Origin: Agreia sp. COWG
GTDB taxonomy: Bacteria; Actinomycetota; Actinomycetes; Actinomycetales; Microbacteriaceae
Direction: 5' to 3'
Assembly (NCBI RefSeq): GCF_904528075.1
Contig: NZ_LR882035.1
Span: 434,001-498,000, forward strand
Length of the DNA: 64,000 nt
The translations under genes and the position numbers were made by a program. Below the pieces are notes generated by a model, which ran no database searches, was not told the origin of the DNA, and saw nothing but the letters and a program-made list of their open reading frames with translations. Of this stretch, positions 7,245-15,840 are shown piece by piece (the stretch's first letter is position 1; every line of letters starts with the position of its first letter).

Positions 7245-8242
7245 TGAAATCCGCCACGATCTACGACGTGGCCAAGCGGGCGGGCGTCTCGCATCAGACG
7301 GTGAGCCGGTACCTCAGCGGCTTCGAGGGCATTCGGCCGAATACGCGAGAGAAGGTCGAGCGCGCGCTGGCCGAGCTCGAATACAGGCCGAACTCGGCGG
7401 CTCGGTTCTTGCGCCTACGCCGCACGAACAGGATCGGCTATCTCGCGGATCGGATGGACCAGTCTGGGCCGTCTCGCACTCTCGTCGGTGCGGCGGCCGC
7501 CGCGCGCGAGCTCGGCTACGTTCTCGACATCGTCTCGGTCGACGGCGGTGACGAGGTGTCGGTGCGCGAGGCGCTCGATGTGATCATGCAGGACCAGATC
7601 GCCGGCATCGTCCTCTCGGCCCAGACGCGAGCCGGTCGCGCGGCCGTCGAGAATCGAGAGCTGTCGATCCCCGTGGCTCGAGACTTCGATCTGCGTGGCA
7701 CCGACGGCGGGGAGCCTCTGAACTCCGCGGCTGGTCGAGTCGCCGCAGAGCACCTTGTCGCACTGGGCCACCGCCGTGCCGCGTACCTCGCAGGTCCGCC
7801 CGTGTGGACGGCCTCGGGCGAACGCCGCCAGGGATTCAGCGACGCGTTCATTGCCGCTGGAGGCGCGGTCGTGATGCACGACGAGGGGGACTGGTCGGCC
7901 CGCTCCGGCTACGAGGCTGGCGCGCGACTCGCGCGTCGGGCCGGCGAGTTCACGGCGATCGCGGTAGCCAACGACAGCATGGCGATGGGCACCCTCGCCG
8001 CGCTGTCCGCGGCCGGCATCCGTGTGCCTGGCGAGATGAGCATCATCGGCACCGATGACGCTCCCGAGGCCGAGTACATGGTTCCCTCTCTGTCGAGCGT
8101 GGCCATGGACTTCGCGTTCGAGGGGCGCTATGTGGTGTCGACCCTCGTCGCCGAGATCGAGGGCAAGCAACCGCACGGCGGCCTGGTCCTGCCCACTCCG
8201 CGCCTGGTGCAGCGCAGGTCGTCCGCGCCGATAGGCGACTGA
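7244..8242 (+). CDS. LacI family transcriptional regulator of the GH42 locus
   Basis: A 332-residue LacI/GalR protein. The N-terminal helix-turn-helix reads ATIYDVAKRAGVSHQTVSRYLSG (residues 4-26), with the hinge-helix segment YRPNSAARFLRLRRT following. The remainder is a periplasmic-binding-like fold for effector binding (IGYLADRMDQSG..., LGHRRAAYLAGPP, VANDSMAMGTLAALSAAGIRVPGEMSIIGTDDAPEAEYMVPSLSSV). Its start follows TAAGCT by six bases and is probably leaderless. It lies 124 bp upstream of and in the same direction as the beta-galactosidase gene, whose upstream 20-bp palindrome is the likely operator; galactosides are the expected inducers. Confidence 0.9.
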   Translation: MKSATIYDVAKRAGVSHQTVSRYLSGFEGIRPNTREKVERALAELEYRPNSAARFLRLRRTNRIGYLADRMDQSGPSRTLVGAAAAARELGYVLDIVSVDGGDEVSVREALDVIMQDQIAGIVLSAQTRAGRAAVENRELSIPVARDFDLRGTDGGEPLNSAAGRVAAEHLVALGHRRAAYLAGPPVWTASGERRQGFSDAFIAAGGAVVMHDEGDWSARSGYEAGARLARRAGEFTAIAVANDSMAMGTLAALSAAGIRVPGEMSIIGTDDAPEAEYMVPSLSSVAMDFAFEGRYVVSTLVAEIEGKQPHGGLVLPTPRLVQRRSSAPIGD

Positions 8243-8327
8243 ACCGCGTTCGGATCCCTGTGATGGGCCCGTTACCAAATCGGGTCTTGTGCAATCGGAG
8301 CCACATCGGTTAGCTTCGTCTCACCAT

Positions 8328-8347
8328 AAATGTTATCGACAACATTT
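8328..8347. promoter_or_regulatory. LacI-type operator upstream of GH42 beta-galactosidase
   Basis: AAATGTT-ATCGAC-AACATTT is a 20-bp dyad with seven-base perfect arms and a TCGA centre; only one central pair is asymmetric. This is the form expected of a LacI/GalR operator with a central CG. It ends 19 bases before the GH42 ATG. A plausible promoter lies just upstream (TTGTGC at 8287-8292, 18-bp spacing, TAGCTT at 8311-8316), which would place the operator immediately downstream of the transcription start. Confidence 0.72.
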
Positions 8348-8366
8348 CCTGAGAATAAGGTCAACG

Positions 8367-10475
8367 ATGACGACATCTCCGCAGCACTCCGGCATCCTCT
8401 TCGGGGCCGCGTACTACGCCGAATACCAGGAGTCAGGCACGCTCGAGCGTGATCTCGACCTGATGGTCGAGGCGCACTTCACGGTGATCCGAGTGGGCGA
8501 GTCGGTCTGGTCGACCTGGGAACCCCGCGAGGGGCAGTTCGAGCTCGACTGGCTGCAGCCCGTTCTCGACGGCGCCCACACCCGCGGCATCTCGGTCATC
8601 CTCGGAACCCCGACGTACGCCGTTCCGCCGTGGCTTTCGAAGCTGCACCCCGAGATCGCGGCGGAGAATCCCACCGGCGTGCGCGCGGGCTGGGGCGCTC
8701 GTCAGGAAATGGACCAGAGCCATCCGGCCTACCGCTTCTACGCCGAGCGGATCGTGCGCAAGATCATCGAGCGTTACGCCGACCATCCGGCCATCGTCGG
8801 CTACCAGGTCGACAACGAGCCCGGCAACCAGCTGCCCCGCAACGACCAGGTCTTTCGCCGCTTCGTCGAATGGTTGCGCGAGCGTTATGCGACCGTGGAA
8901 CGCCTCAATGAGGAATGGGGCCTGGTGTACTGGTCGCACCGCCTCGGCAGCTTCGACGAGTTGTGGCGTCCGGATGGCAACACGCAGCCTCAGTACGACC
9001 TCGAGTGGCGTCGGTTCCAGGCCACGCTCACGAACGAGCTCATTGCGTGGCAGGCCGACGTGGTTCGCGAGTACGCACGCGACGACCAGTTCGTCACGAC
9101 CTGCCTGTCGTATTCACGGCCCCAGCTCGCCGACGATCAGGTGGCGAAGTCCCTCGATGTGACCGCGGGAAATCCCTATTACAAGATGCAGGATGGCCTG
9201 ACGATCGGCGTCGAGGTCGAGCGCGAAGCCGACTGGTGGCACACGGGTGTCTGGGCGCTGATGCAGTGGGGCGACCGCGCATGGTCCTCGGCGCAGGCCC
9301 CGTACCTCGTGACCGAGACGAACGCGCAGTCGATCGGCGGCCCGTGGCAGAACCATCCTCCGTTCGATGGCCAGATCAAGCAGGCGGCGCTCGCGCTCGT
9401 GGCCCGTGGCGCCCGCATGGTCGAGTACTGGCACTGGCACACCCTGCACTTCGGTGTGGAGACCTACTGGGGCGGAGTTCTTCCGCACAGCCAGGTGCCC
9501 GGCCGCATCTATCGCCAGGTCGGCGCCCTCGGCGCCACCTTGGCGGCGCTCGGCGGGGCACTCGATGGCATGGAGCCCGACTCCGACGTGCTGATGCTGT
9601 GGTCGACCGACACCAAGTGGTCGTTCGAGACCTACCCGCCCCTCGCGACGCCGAGCGGCGGCCCCGACCGCAACTCGTACACGCAGCTTTTCGACGCCCA
9701 CTACCGCGGGCTCTCCGAGGCGGGTGCGCAGGTGCGCGTGCAGCACGTCGAGCAGTTCCTCGCGTTCGATGCGACCGAGCTCGTCGAGCGCTGGCCGGTA
9801 CTCGTGGCCCCGGCGCTGTATGTCGCATCCGACGAGACGCTCGAGGCCCTCGCTGCCTACGCCGCCGCGGGCGGCCACCTCGTGGTGGGCATCCGCACCG
9901 GATACGGGGACGATCTCGCCCGGGCCCGTCGGGTTGCGGCGCCGGCCGTCCTGGCCGGCCCCGCAGGCATCCGGTACGAGGAGTACACGAACCTCGACGA
10001 GCCGACGGCTGTGCTGGCCGAGGCGGAGGGGGAGATCACCCTCGAAGACGGATCCGCCGCCACACGCTGGGCCGACGTCGTTCTGCTCGACGGCGCAGAC
10101 GTGCTGGTGAGCCTGCCCGAGTCTGAGACCGGAACCGGCCCGGTCGTGACGACCCGGGCATCCGGTGCCGGACGCGTGACCTACGTCGCCACCGTGCCCA
10201 ACCCCGAGCTGTCGCGGTCACTGGCCCGCTGGCTCGTTCCGGGCACGGCCGCCGCTCTCTGGTCTGCGCCGATCCAGGTAACGGTGACGACCGCGACACG
10301 CCCGCGTCTCGCCAGCGTGGTCTTCGTCTCCAACTGGTCCGGTGACGAAGCCGTCGTCGTACCCCCCACAGCCGTGCGCGACCTCGAGACCGACGAGGTC
10401 ATCCCGGCCGGCGCACCCCTGACCCTCGCCCGTCGGGCCGCCCGCGTCTTCGAGCGCGTCGTCGGCGGCGAGTAG
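8367..10475 (+). CDS. Beta-galactosidase, glycoside hydrolase family 42
   Basis: A 702-residue intracellular enzyme (no signal peptide) that cleaves terminal beta-galactosides. The TIM-barrel N-terminal domain begins GILFGAAYYAEYQ and contains the acid/base Glu in QVDNEPGNQ (E151) and the nucleophile Glu in LVTETNAQSIG (E317); the Trp/His-rich segment MVEYWHWHTLHFG is typical of family 42. A trimerisation (Rossmann-like) domain and a small C-terminal beta domain follow, and the length matches the family's usual 650-700 residues. The ATG at 8367 is preceded by AAGG; the longer in-frame start (8289) would run through the operator. It leads the cluster with a sugar ABC transporter, so the imported substrate is probably a beta-galactoside such as lactose or a plant galacto-oligosaccharide. 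Confidence 0.93.
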   Translation: MTTSPQHSGILFGAAYYAEYQESGTLERDLDLMVEAHFTVIRVGESVWSTWEPREGQFELDWLQPVLDGAHTRGISVILGTPTYAVPPWLSKLHPEIAAENPTGVRAGWGARQEMDQSHPAYRFYAERIVRKIIERYADHPAIVGYQVDNEPGNQLPRNDQVFRRFVEWLRERYATVERLNEEWGLVYWSHRLGSFDELWRPDGNTQPQYDLEWRRFQATLTNELIAWQADVVREYARDDQFVTTCLSYSRPQLADDQVAKSLDVTAGNPYYKMQDGLTIGVEVEREADWWHTGVWALMQWGDRAWSSAQAPYLVTETNAQSIGGPWQNHPPFDGQIKQAALALVARGARMVEYWHWHTLHFGVETYWGGVLPHSQVPGRIYRQVGALGATLAALGGALDGMEPDSDVLMLWSTDTKWSFETYPPLATPSGGPDRNSYTQLFDAHYRGLSEAGAQVRVQHVEQFLAFDATELVERWPVLVAPALYVASDETLEALAAYAAAGGHLVVGIRTGYGDDLARARRVAAPAVLAGPAGIRYEEYTNLDEPTAVLAEAEGEITLEDGSAATRWADVVLLDGADVLVSLPESETGTGPVVTTRASGAGRVTYVATVPNPELSRSLARWLVPGTAAALWSAPIQVTVTTATRPRLASVVFVSNWSGDEAVVVPPTAVRDLETDEVIPAGAPLTLARRAARVFERVVGGE

Positions 10476-10512
10476 CACCACCATCCACCCTCCACACACC
10501 CACGAAAGATTG

Positions 10513-11868
10513 ATGATGAAAAGAACTCACGCAGCAACGACGCTCGTGTCCCTCGCGGTCGCGTCGACACTCATCCTCAGCGGATGCACCCCGTCAGCGG
10601 GCGGCAGTGCCGGCTCGACGACCGCGGCCGTTTCGCAGGCCGACATCGACAAGGCGATGCAGACTCCGACGACGCTGACGTTCTGGACCTGGGTGCCCGA
10701 CATCCAGCAGGAGGTCGACCTGTTCGAGGCCAAGTACCCCGCCATCAAGGTCGAGGTCGTCAACGTCGGTACAGGCACCGTGCAGTACCCGAAGCTGCGC
10801 ACGGCGCTGAAAGCTGGCAAGGGTGCACCGGATGTCGCCCAGATCGAATACCAATACATCCCGTCGTTCCGCCAGACAAACAGCCTCGTGAATCTGCAGC
10901 CCTACGGCGGGGACGAGCTCAAGTCGAAGTACGTCGACTGGGTGTGGAACCAGGTTGCCGACGACAAGGGCGTCTGGTCGGTGCCGCAGGACTCGGGGCC
11001 GCTCGGCAACCTGTATCGCTCCGATATCTACAGCGCCGCCGGTCTCTCGCAGGCCCCGGCCACGTGGGCCGACTTCGCCTCCGATGCGCAGACGATCAAA
11101 GACAAGACGGGCTCCTACATATCGAACCTCCCTGGCAACGACCCCGGCCAGGTCGTCGGACTGTTCTGGCAGGCCGGGGCCAAGCCGTTCAGCTACGACG
11201 GTGACAAGACGGTCGGCATCGACCTCGACTCCGCCGCCACGCAGAAGGTCGTGAAGTTCTGGCAGGACCTGATCGACAAGGATCTGGTGTCCACCGACGC
11301 CGACTTCAACGATGCCTGGTACCAGGGCTTCTCGTCGGGCAAGTACGCCAGTTGGCAGACCGCGGCCTGGGGGCCGGTGTTCCTGCAGGGAACGGCGGCC
11401 AACACGAGCGGCAAGTGGACCGCGGCCAAGATCCCGCAGTGGAACGCGGGCGACGACGTCTCGGGCAACTGGGGCGGCTCGTCCGATGCCGTGATCACCG
11501 GAACGAAGAACCCCATCGCCGCCGCCGAGTTCTCGAAGTTCCTGAACGGAGATGCCCAGTCGACCTTGACGTTCGCGAACAAGCAGTTCCTGTTCCCGAC
11601 CACTACGGACACCCTGACCAGCTCGGACTTCACCGGCCAGGCGTCCGAGTTCTACGGCGGACAGAAAGTGAACGGACTCTTCGCGGGAGTCTCCGACACC
11701 GTCAGTACCGACTTCCAATGGCTGCCGTTCATGGATTACGTCTACTCGAGCTTCAACGACACGCTCGGCACGGCCATCGCCGACAAGGCCGACATGTCGT
11801 CGGCGCTCACCGCCTGGCAGGACGCTGTCGTCGCCTACGCGAAGCAGCAGGGCTTCACGGTCAAGTAG
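10513..11868 (+). CDS. Carbohydrate ABC transporter substrate-binding lipoprotein (family 1)
   Basis: A 451-residue extracellular binding protein. The N-terminus (MMKRTHAATTLVSLAVASTLILSGC) ends in a lipobox LSGC, so it is a lipoprotein anchored on the outer face of the membrane. The body shows the MalE-like pattern LTFWTWVPDIQQEVDLFEAKYPAIKVEVVNVG, then APDVAQIEYQYIPSF and the Trp/Tyr-rich ligand cleft (NWGGSSDAVITGTKNP). The first codon could be the TTG at 10510; the ATG-ATG pair at 10513/10516 is more likely. It is 37 bp downstream of GH42 and is followed by two permease genes, so it captures the sugar degraded by GH42. No ATP-binding subunit is encoded here; a shared MsiK-type ATPase elsewhere is expected for this class. 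Confidence 0.9.
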   Translation: MMKRTHAATTLVSLAVASTLILSGCTPSAGGSAGSTTAAVSQADIDKAMQTPTTLTFWTWVPDIQQEVDLFEAKYPAIKVEVVNVGTGTVQYPKLRTALKAGKGAPDVAQIEYQYIPSFRQTNSLVNLQPYGGDELKSKYVDWVWNQVADDKGVWSVPQDSGPLGNLYRSDIYSAAGLSQAPATWADFASDAQTIKDKTGSYISNLPGNDPGQVVGLFWQAGAKPFSYDGDKTVGIDLDSAATQKVVKFWQDLIDKDLVSTDADFNDAWYQGFSSGKYASWQTAAWGPVFLQGTAANTSGKWTAAKIPQWNAGDDVSGNWGGSSDAVITGTKNPIAAAEFSKFLNGDAQSTLTFANKQFLFPTTTDTLTSSDFTGQASEFYGGQKVNGLFAGVSDTVSTDFQWLPFMDYVYSSFNDTLGTAIADKADMSSALTAWQDAVVAYAKQQGFTVK

Positions 11869-11876
11869 TGCTTATC

Positions 11877-11906
11877 GAGGGGTGCCGGCCGCGGTCGGCG
11901 CCCCTC
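11877..11906 (+). promoter_or_regulatory. Hairpin between binding-protein and permease genes
   Basis: GAGGGGTGCCG (11877-11887) pairs with CGGCGCCCCTC (11896-11906) with one G-T wobble and an 8-base loop. It sits just after the stop of the binding-protein gene and before the AAGGAG ribosome site of the permease. Such stems commonly protect the 5' mRNA half or partially terminate, so that far more binding protein than permease is made. No T tract follows. Confidence 0.55.
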
Positions 11907-11926
11907 CGGCCCAATGAAGGAGCCAC

Positions 11927-12874
11927 ATGTCCACCGCAACCTCTCTTCGACCTACCTCGCCGTCGCGGGCCTCAGTCGCGCCCGTGCGACGCAACACCAT
12001 CCGACGCCCGCAGCTCTTCGCCGCCTGGGCGCTCATCGTTCCCTTCCTGATCGTCTTCGCCGCCATGTTCTTGGTGCCCCTCGGGTACGCCGGGTATCTC
12101 AGCACCTTCACCTCCCAGCTGGTCGGCGGCGAGGTGTTCTCGGGGCTCGCCAACTACTCGAGGGCACTGCAAGACCCGAGCTTCTGGGCGGGTCTCGGCC
12201 GTGTGGCCATGTTCCTTTTTGTGCAGGTCCCGATCATGCTCGTGATCGCCCTGTTCATCGCACTCGCGCTCGATACAGGCCGAGTCAAGGGTGGCAAGTT
12301 CGTGCGGCTCGCGATCTTCGTTCCCTACGCCGTTCCCGGCGTGGTGGCCACCCTCATGTGGGGGTATCTCTACGGCACAGACTCCGGCCTGATCGCGCAG
12401 CTGTTCCGCGCGGTGGGTCTCGACGCTCCGACCCTGCTCTCGCCGCAGAACATCCTCGGCAGCACGATGAACATCGTGAGCTGGGAGTTCATCGGCTACA
12501 ACATGATCGTGCTCTACGCGGCGCTGCGCTCGGTTCCGACCGAGATGTACGAGGCCGCCGAGATCGACGGGGCGGGGGCCTGGCGCACGGCCTGGAGCAT
12601 CAAGATCCCGGCCATCCGGCCCGCCATCATGCTCACGATCATCTTCTCGGTCATCGGGTCATTCCAGCTGTTCAACGAGCCCAACCTGTTGTATTCGATC
12701 GCGCCGAACGCCATCGGATCCGACTTCTCGCCGAACCTCTACGCCTACAACGTGGCCTTCAAGAACCAGGACATCAACTACGCGGCGGCGATCGCGTTCC
12801 TCCTCGGATTCCTCATCATGATCATCAGCTACGTGGTGCAGCTCGCCACCGCACGCAAGGAGCGTCTGTCGTGA
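11927..12874 (+). CDS. Carbohydrate ABC transporter permease (MalF-type)
   Basis: A 315-residue membrane protein with six predicted helices (first at LFAAWALIVPFLIVFAAMFLV). The cytoplasmic EAA loop, which docks the ATPase, reads EAAEIDGAGAWRTAWSIKIPAI. Length and topology match the first permease of CUT1 sugar transporters. AAGGAG lies 4 bases ahead of the ATG. Its stop overlaps the GTG start of the second permease (GTGA), which indicates translational coupling. Confidence 0.92.
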   Translation: MSTATSLRPTSPSRASVAPVRRNTIRRPQLFAAWALIVPFLIVFAAMFLVPLGYAGYLSTFTSQLVGGEVFSGLANYSRALQDPSFWAGLGRVAMFLFVQVPIMLVIALFIALALDTGRVKGGKFVRLAIFVPYAVPGVVATLMWGYLYGTDSGLIAQLFRAVGLDAPTLLSPQNILGSTMNIVSWEFIGYNMIVLYAALRSVPTEMYEAAEIDGAGAWRTAWSIKIPAIRPAIMLTIIFSVIGSFQLFNEPNLLYSIAPNAIGSDFSPNLYAYNVAFKNQDINYAAAIAFLLGFLIMIISYVVQLATARKERLS

Positions 12875-13809
12875 CCGTCGCCACACCATCCCCCCTCGTC
12901 TCCTCGGCGGTGCCGACCCGCAAAAAGGCCGCGCGGGCGCGCGGCAAGAGGCCCGTCGAGCGCGATAAGCGCCGCAGCTCGGTGCTCACGATCATCCTGT
13001 GGATGACGCTCGCATACTTCTTGCTACCGCTGGTCTGGCTCTTCCTGTCGTCGACGAAGACGAACGGAGACCTCTTCAGCACCTTCGGGCTGTGGTTCGG
13101 CCAGACATTCGCGCTCTTCGACAACGTGGGTCAGCTGTTCACCTTCCAAGACGGGATCTTCGTGAGGTGGATGGGCAACACCGCGCTCTACGCGATCACG
13201 AGCGCCGTCGGGGCCGCGCTGCTCGCGACCATGTGCGGTTACGCGCTCGCGAAGTACGTCTTCAGGGGCCGCTCGTTCGTGTTCGCGCTCATCCTGGGTG
13301 CCGTGATGGTGCCGCTCACGGCGCTCGCCATCCCGACATACCTGCTGTTCAGCGCTGCGAACCTGGTGGACACTCCATGGGCCATCATCCTGCCGTCCCT
13401 CGTCAGCCCCTTCGGCGTCTACCTGGTCAGGGTCTACGCGTCAGATGCGGTCGACGACAGCCTGATCGAGGCTGCGCGTATCGATGGCGCCGGAGAGTTT
13501 CGCATCTTCACGACCATCGCGTCGCGCCTGCTGGCGCCAGGTATTGTCACCGTTCTGCTGTTCGCCCTCGTGTCGACGTGGAACAACTATTTCTTGCCGC
13601 TGATCATGCTGAACAACCCCGCTCTGTTCCCGGCCACGGTCGGGTTGGCTCAATGGCAGCAGGCGGCCACGGGCGGCGGCGGCGCCCAGGTGCTCTTCTC
13701 CACTGTGCTCACGGGGTCGTTCGTATCGATCATCCCCCTGGTCGTGGCGTTCCTGTTCCTTCAGCGGTATTGGCAGTCCGGCCTCAGCACCGGTGGTGTG
13801 AAGGGCTAG
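12871..13809 (+). CDS. Carbohydrate ABC transporter permease (MalG-type)
   Basis: A 312-residue second CUT1 permease. The GTG at 12871 overlaps the stop of the preceding permease. A basic N-terminal tail (KKAARARGKRPVERDKRR) precedes six membrane helices; the EAA loop reads EAARIDGAGEFRIFTTIASRLLAPG, and the C-terminus ends with the typical WQSGLSTGGVKG. It completes the transporter that serves the GH42 locus. The next gene is convergent, so the operon ends here. Confidence 0.92.
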   Translation: MTVATPSPLVSSAVPTRKKAARARGKRPVERDKRRSSVLTIILWMTLAYFLLPLVWLFLSSTKTNGDLFSTFGLWFGQTFALFDNVGQLFTFQDGIFVRWMGNTALYAITSAVGAALLATMCGYALAKYVFRGRSFVFALILGAVMVPLTALAIPTYLLFSAANLVDTPWAIILPSLVSPFGVYLVRVYASDAVDDSLIEAARIDGAGEFRIFTTIASRLLAPGIVTVLLFALVSTWNNYFLPLIMLNNPALFPATVGLAQWQQAATGGGGAQVLFSTVLTGSFVSIIPLVVAFLFLQRYWQSGLSTGGVKG

Positions 13810-13817
13810 CCCTCCGA

Positions 13818-14756
13818 TCAGCCGTAGAGAAGTTTGCTCTGCTCGAACGCGCTCGTCGCGTCGCCGACCAGCTCGTCTTGGCGCGGGTTCAGCGCCAGCA
13901 GCTCGGTGCCATCGGCGAGCGCCGCCAGGTCGACCCAGATCACCGAGGGGCTGAGCGTCGACCAGAAGTAGTAGGAGAGGTTCGTCACGTCTGCGGCCGC
14001 GTGCCACCACGTGGGGTAGACACCGCCGTTGCTGTAGGGAGCTCCGGGCGGAACCGCAGCATTCTGGGTGAGCCGGAAGACGCCGGCGACGGTCTCTTGG
14101 ATGGTGGTCGGCTCGGGCAGGTAGTGCCGGAAATAGCTGGCGCGAACGAAGCGGTCGAGTGACGTGATGTCGCCCGGGGGAGTCAGCTCGCCGCCGAACG
14201 GGGCGTAGCGCGCGAGGTTCGCGAGCTGGTCGTCGTAGTCGGGGGAGTTCGCCATGACGGTGAACTCGGGGCCGTGATGAACCACCATCACGCCGTCGAT
14301 CGGCTCGATGATGGCGGAGTCGCCCGAGGGGTCTTCGAGGGCCAGGTGGGCGCCCATGTACTGGCCTCGGATGGGCGGAGCGATGAGCTCGAAGTCGTTG
14401 ACGTGCTGCACGACCTCGGCCACCGTCGAGAAGTTGTCGAGCACGTACTGAACCCACATGGCCATCGCCACGGTGGGGAGGCCGGTGCCTGCCGGGGGCT
14501 GGATGTCGTCGAGAAACAGCGCGTGTGCAGCGAGCCCCTTCTCGTTCATGCCGTCCGAGGTGCCCACGTTCCACATGCTGAGCGCGACGGAGGAGTAGGT
14601 GGACTGCCAGGCGGCGGCATCCGGTTGCGGGCCGCCCGAACGATCGAGGCCGCGCGGATAGAACCAGAGCTGGGGTTCGTCGCTGACCTCCCAGTCCATC
14701 GACCGCGAAGCGACCTTGGCGATCGGGTTGTCATTCCAGAAGACGCGTGTGCACAT
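13818..14756 (-). CDS. Linear amide C-N hydrolase (choloylglycine hydrolase/penicillin V acylase type)
   Basis: A 312-residue Ntn hydrolase. Cleavage of Met1 would expose Cys2 (MCTRVFW) as the nucleophile. Other family markers follow: Arg/Asp in SRSMDW, the NSPDYDDQL segment that holds the conserved Asn/Asp, and RFVRASYF with the conserved Arg. Members hydrolyse bile-salt amides, penicillin V or acyl-homoserine lactones, so the natural substrate cannot be told from sequence; in this soil/plant-type genome a role on N-acyl amides is more likely than bile salts. The start codon lies six bases after a TAGTGT hexamer (leaderless), and the promoter overlaps that of the divergent SRPBCC gene at 14780. 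No signal peptide. Confidence 0.85.
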   Translation of the reverse strand: MCTRVFWNDNPIAKVASRSMDWEVSDEPQLWFYPRGLDRSGGPQPDAAAWQSTYSSVALSMWNVGTSDGMNEKGLAAHALFLDDIQPPAGTGLPTVAMAMWVQYVLDNFSTVAEVVQHVNDFELIAPPIRGQYMGAHLALEDPSGDSAIIEPIDGVMVVHHGPEFTVMANSPDYDDQLANLARYAPFGGELTPPGDITSLDRFVRASYFRHYLPEPTTIQETVAGVFRLTQNAAVPPGAPYSNGGVYPTWWHAAADVTNLSYYFWSTLSPSVIWVDLAALADGTELLALNPRQDELVGDATSAFEQSKLLYG

Positions 14757-14779
14757 AGCCAGACACTATCTTGGGTCTC
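14757..14779. promoter_or_regulatory. Overlapping divergent leaderless promoters
   Basis: Only 23 bases separate two divergent ATG codons. Leftward, TAGTGT (complement of 14763-14768) is followed by six bases and the ATG of the Ntn hydrolase. Rightward, TATCTT (14767-14772) is followed by seven bases and the ATG of the SRPBCC gene. The two -10 hexamers share two base pairs, so the two promoters should exclude each other. Hexamers are read directly; promoter activity is inferred. Confidence 0.5.
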
Positions 14780-15223
14780 ATGTCGACGAACGTAAGACTG
14801 ATGGCCTGTTCCCCCGAGGATGTCTTTGCCGTGCTCGGCGACGGCTGGCTGTTTCCGACCTGGGTCGTCGGCTCGTCGCGCATGCGCGACGTCGAGAAGG
14901 CCTGGCCCGCCGCGGGCTCGCACCTGCACCACTCGTTCGGCGTCTGGCCGGCGGTCATCGACGATGAGACCACGATGCACGAGTGGGATCCGCCCCGGCA
15001 CATGCTGATGGTGGCGAAGGGGTGGCCCATCGGCGAGGCGTCGGTGCAGATCGACGTGAAGCCCCGAGGCGGCGGCTGTGTCGTGCGCATCATCGAGAAG
15101 GCGGTCGCCGGCCCGGGAAAGTACGTGCCACCGGCGCTGCTCGACATCGGCCTGTACATCCGCAACATCGAGACGCTGCGTCGCCTGGCCTACATCGCCG
15201 AGGGCAAGGCCGCCGGCAGGTAG
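14780..15223 (+). CDS. SRPBCC family protein
   Basis: A 147-residue protein of the START/SRPBCC fold, a helix-grip with a hydrophobic ligand cavity. The start is MSTNVRLMACSPEDVFAVLGDGWLFPTWVVGSSRMRDV, with the characteristic 'sPedVF..l.D...fp.WvvG' opening, and the GGCVVRIIEKAVAGPGKY strand. The ligand is unknown. The ATG at 14780 follows TATCTT by seven bases, indicating a leaderless transcript. It is divergent from the Ntn hydrolase with an overlapping promoter. Confidence 0.75.
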   Translation: MSTNVRLMACSPEDVFAVLGDGWLFPTWVVGSSRMRDVEKAWPAAGSHLHHSFGVWPAVIDDETTMHEWDPPRHMLMVAKGWPIGEASVQIDVKPRGGGCVVRIIEKAVAGPGKYVPPALLDIGLYIRNIETLRRLAYIAEGKAAGR

Positions 15224-15563
15224 GGTTCCGGCTCCGGCCGTCCCCGCCCGCACGGATGGCCCGCTCGAATCGCCCGCTCGAATCAGTGAGAAGTCGCACA
15301 TGGCGACCTTCTCCCTACCCAACTCGCCATCAGCGACGTGTCACGGGGGGTGACGGTAGGCCGCGCCGGGTGAAAGGTCGCACATGGCGACTCGACGTCA
15401 TGCGAAGTCGCCATCTGCGCCCGCTCGCGAGTGCCGAGTGCCGCGTGCCGCGTGCCGCGTGCCGAGTGCTGAGCGCTCAGCGCGGGTCGCTCGGGGGCTG
15501 CGCCCTCCGCTGTTCACACAATGGGGGCTGTCGCGGGGTGGCGAGCCAGAGGAGCATGGTGCC
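15224..15563. other. Intergenic region with short palindromic and 7-bp repeats
   Basis: No gene is convincing here. The palindrome GTCGCACATGGCGAC occurs twice, at 15293-15307 and 15377-15391, with a partial inverted form near 15405, and a run of 7-base units (GTGCCGN) occurs at 15431-15472. Both may be small interspersed repeats. A weak ribosome site (AGAGGAG) for the membrane protein at 15564 lies at the right edge. Confidence 0.6.
15431..15472. repeat. Tandem 7-bp repeat GTGCCGN
   Basis: About six consecutive units read GTGCCGA, GTGCCGC (three times), GTGCCGA, GTGCTGA, then decay to GCGCTCA. Units are contiguous with no spacers, so this is a simple sequence repeat prone to slippage. Confidence 0.8.
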
Positions 15564-15752
15564 ATGGGCCCCGAACGATCGCCGACACGCATGGCCGGTG
15601 CTGTGCTGCTCGGCTTCGCTGCTCTCCTTTTCGGGTCGGGCCTCGTGGTCTATGCGACCGGCTTCGAGGTCGCCTTCATCGGCATGATCGCGGCCTTCGC
15701 GATCGGCACCCTGGCCGTGGGGTTCCTCGCAGTGCCGCCGACTCGGCGCTGA
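15564..15752 (+). CDS. Small two-helix membrane protein
   Basis: A 62-residue hydrophobic protein: MGPERSPTRMAGAVLLGFAALLFGSGLVVYATGFEVAFIGMIAAFAIGTLAVGFLAVPPTRR. Two membrane segments are separated by a short turn, with positive ends on both sides. The ATG at 15564 has GAGGAG about nine bases upstream; a longer open frame starting at 15384 would translate the tandem repeat and is unlikely. No function can be inferred. Confidence 0.55.
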   Translation: MGPERSPTRMAGAVLLGFAALLFGSGLVVYATGFEVAFIGMIAAFAIGTLAVGFLAVPPTRR

Positions 15753-15840
15753 GTCTCCCCGGAACAGGCCGGAAGGCCGCCATGTCAAGCCCCACCGCCT
15801 CCCAGCGCTCAAGTCGGGTGCTCGCTCTACGCTTCTCGGC

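Noticed and set aside
11914..13809. Apparent 631-residue ORF spanning both GH42-locus permeases
   Set aside because: The first half is an alternative frame of the first permease; the second permease starts at GTG 12871.
15431..15472. Short repeat as CRISPR or origin iterons
   Set aside because: Seven-base units without spacers, no dnaA boxes or cas genes nearby.
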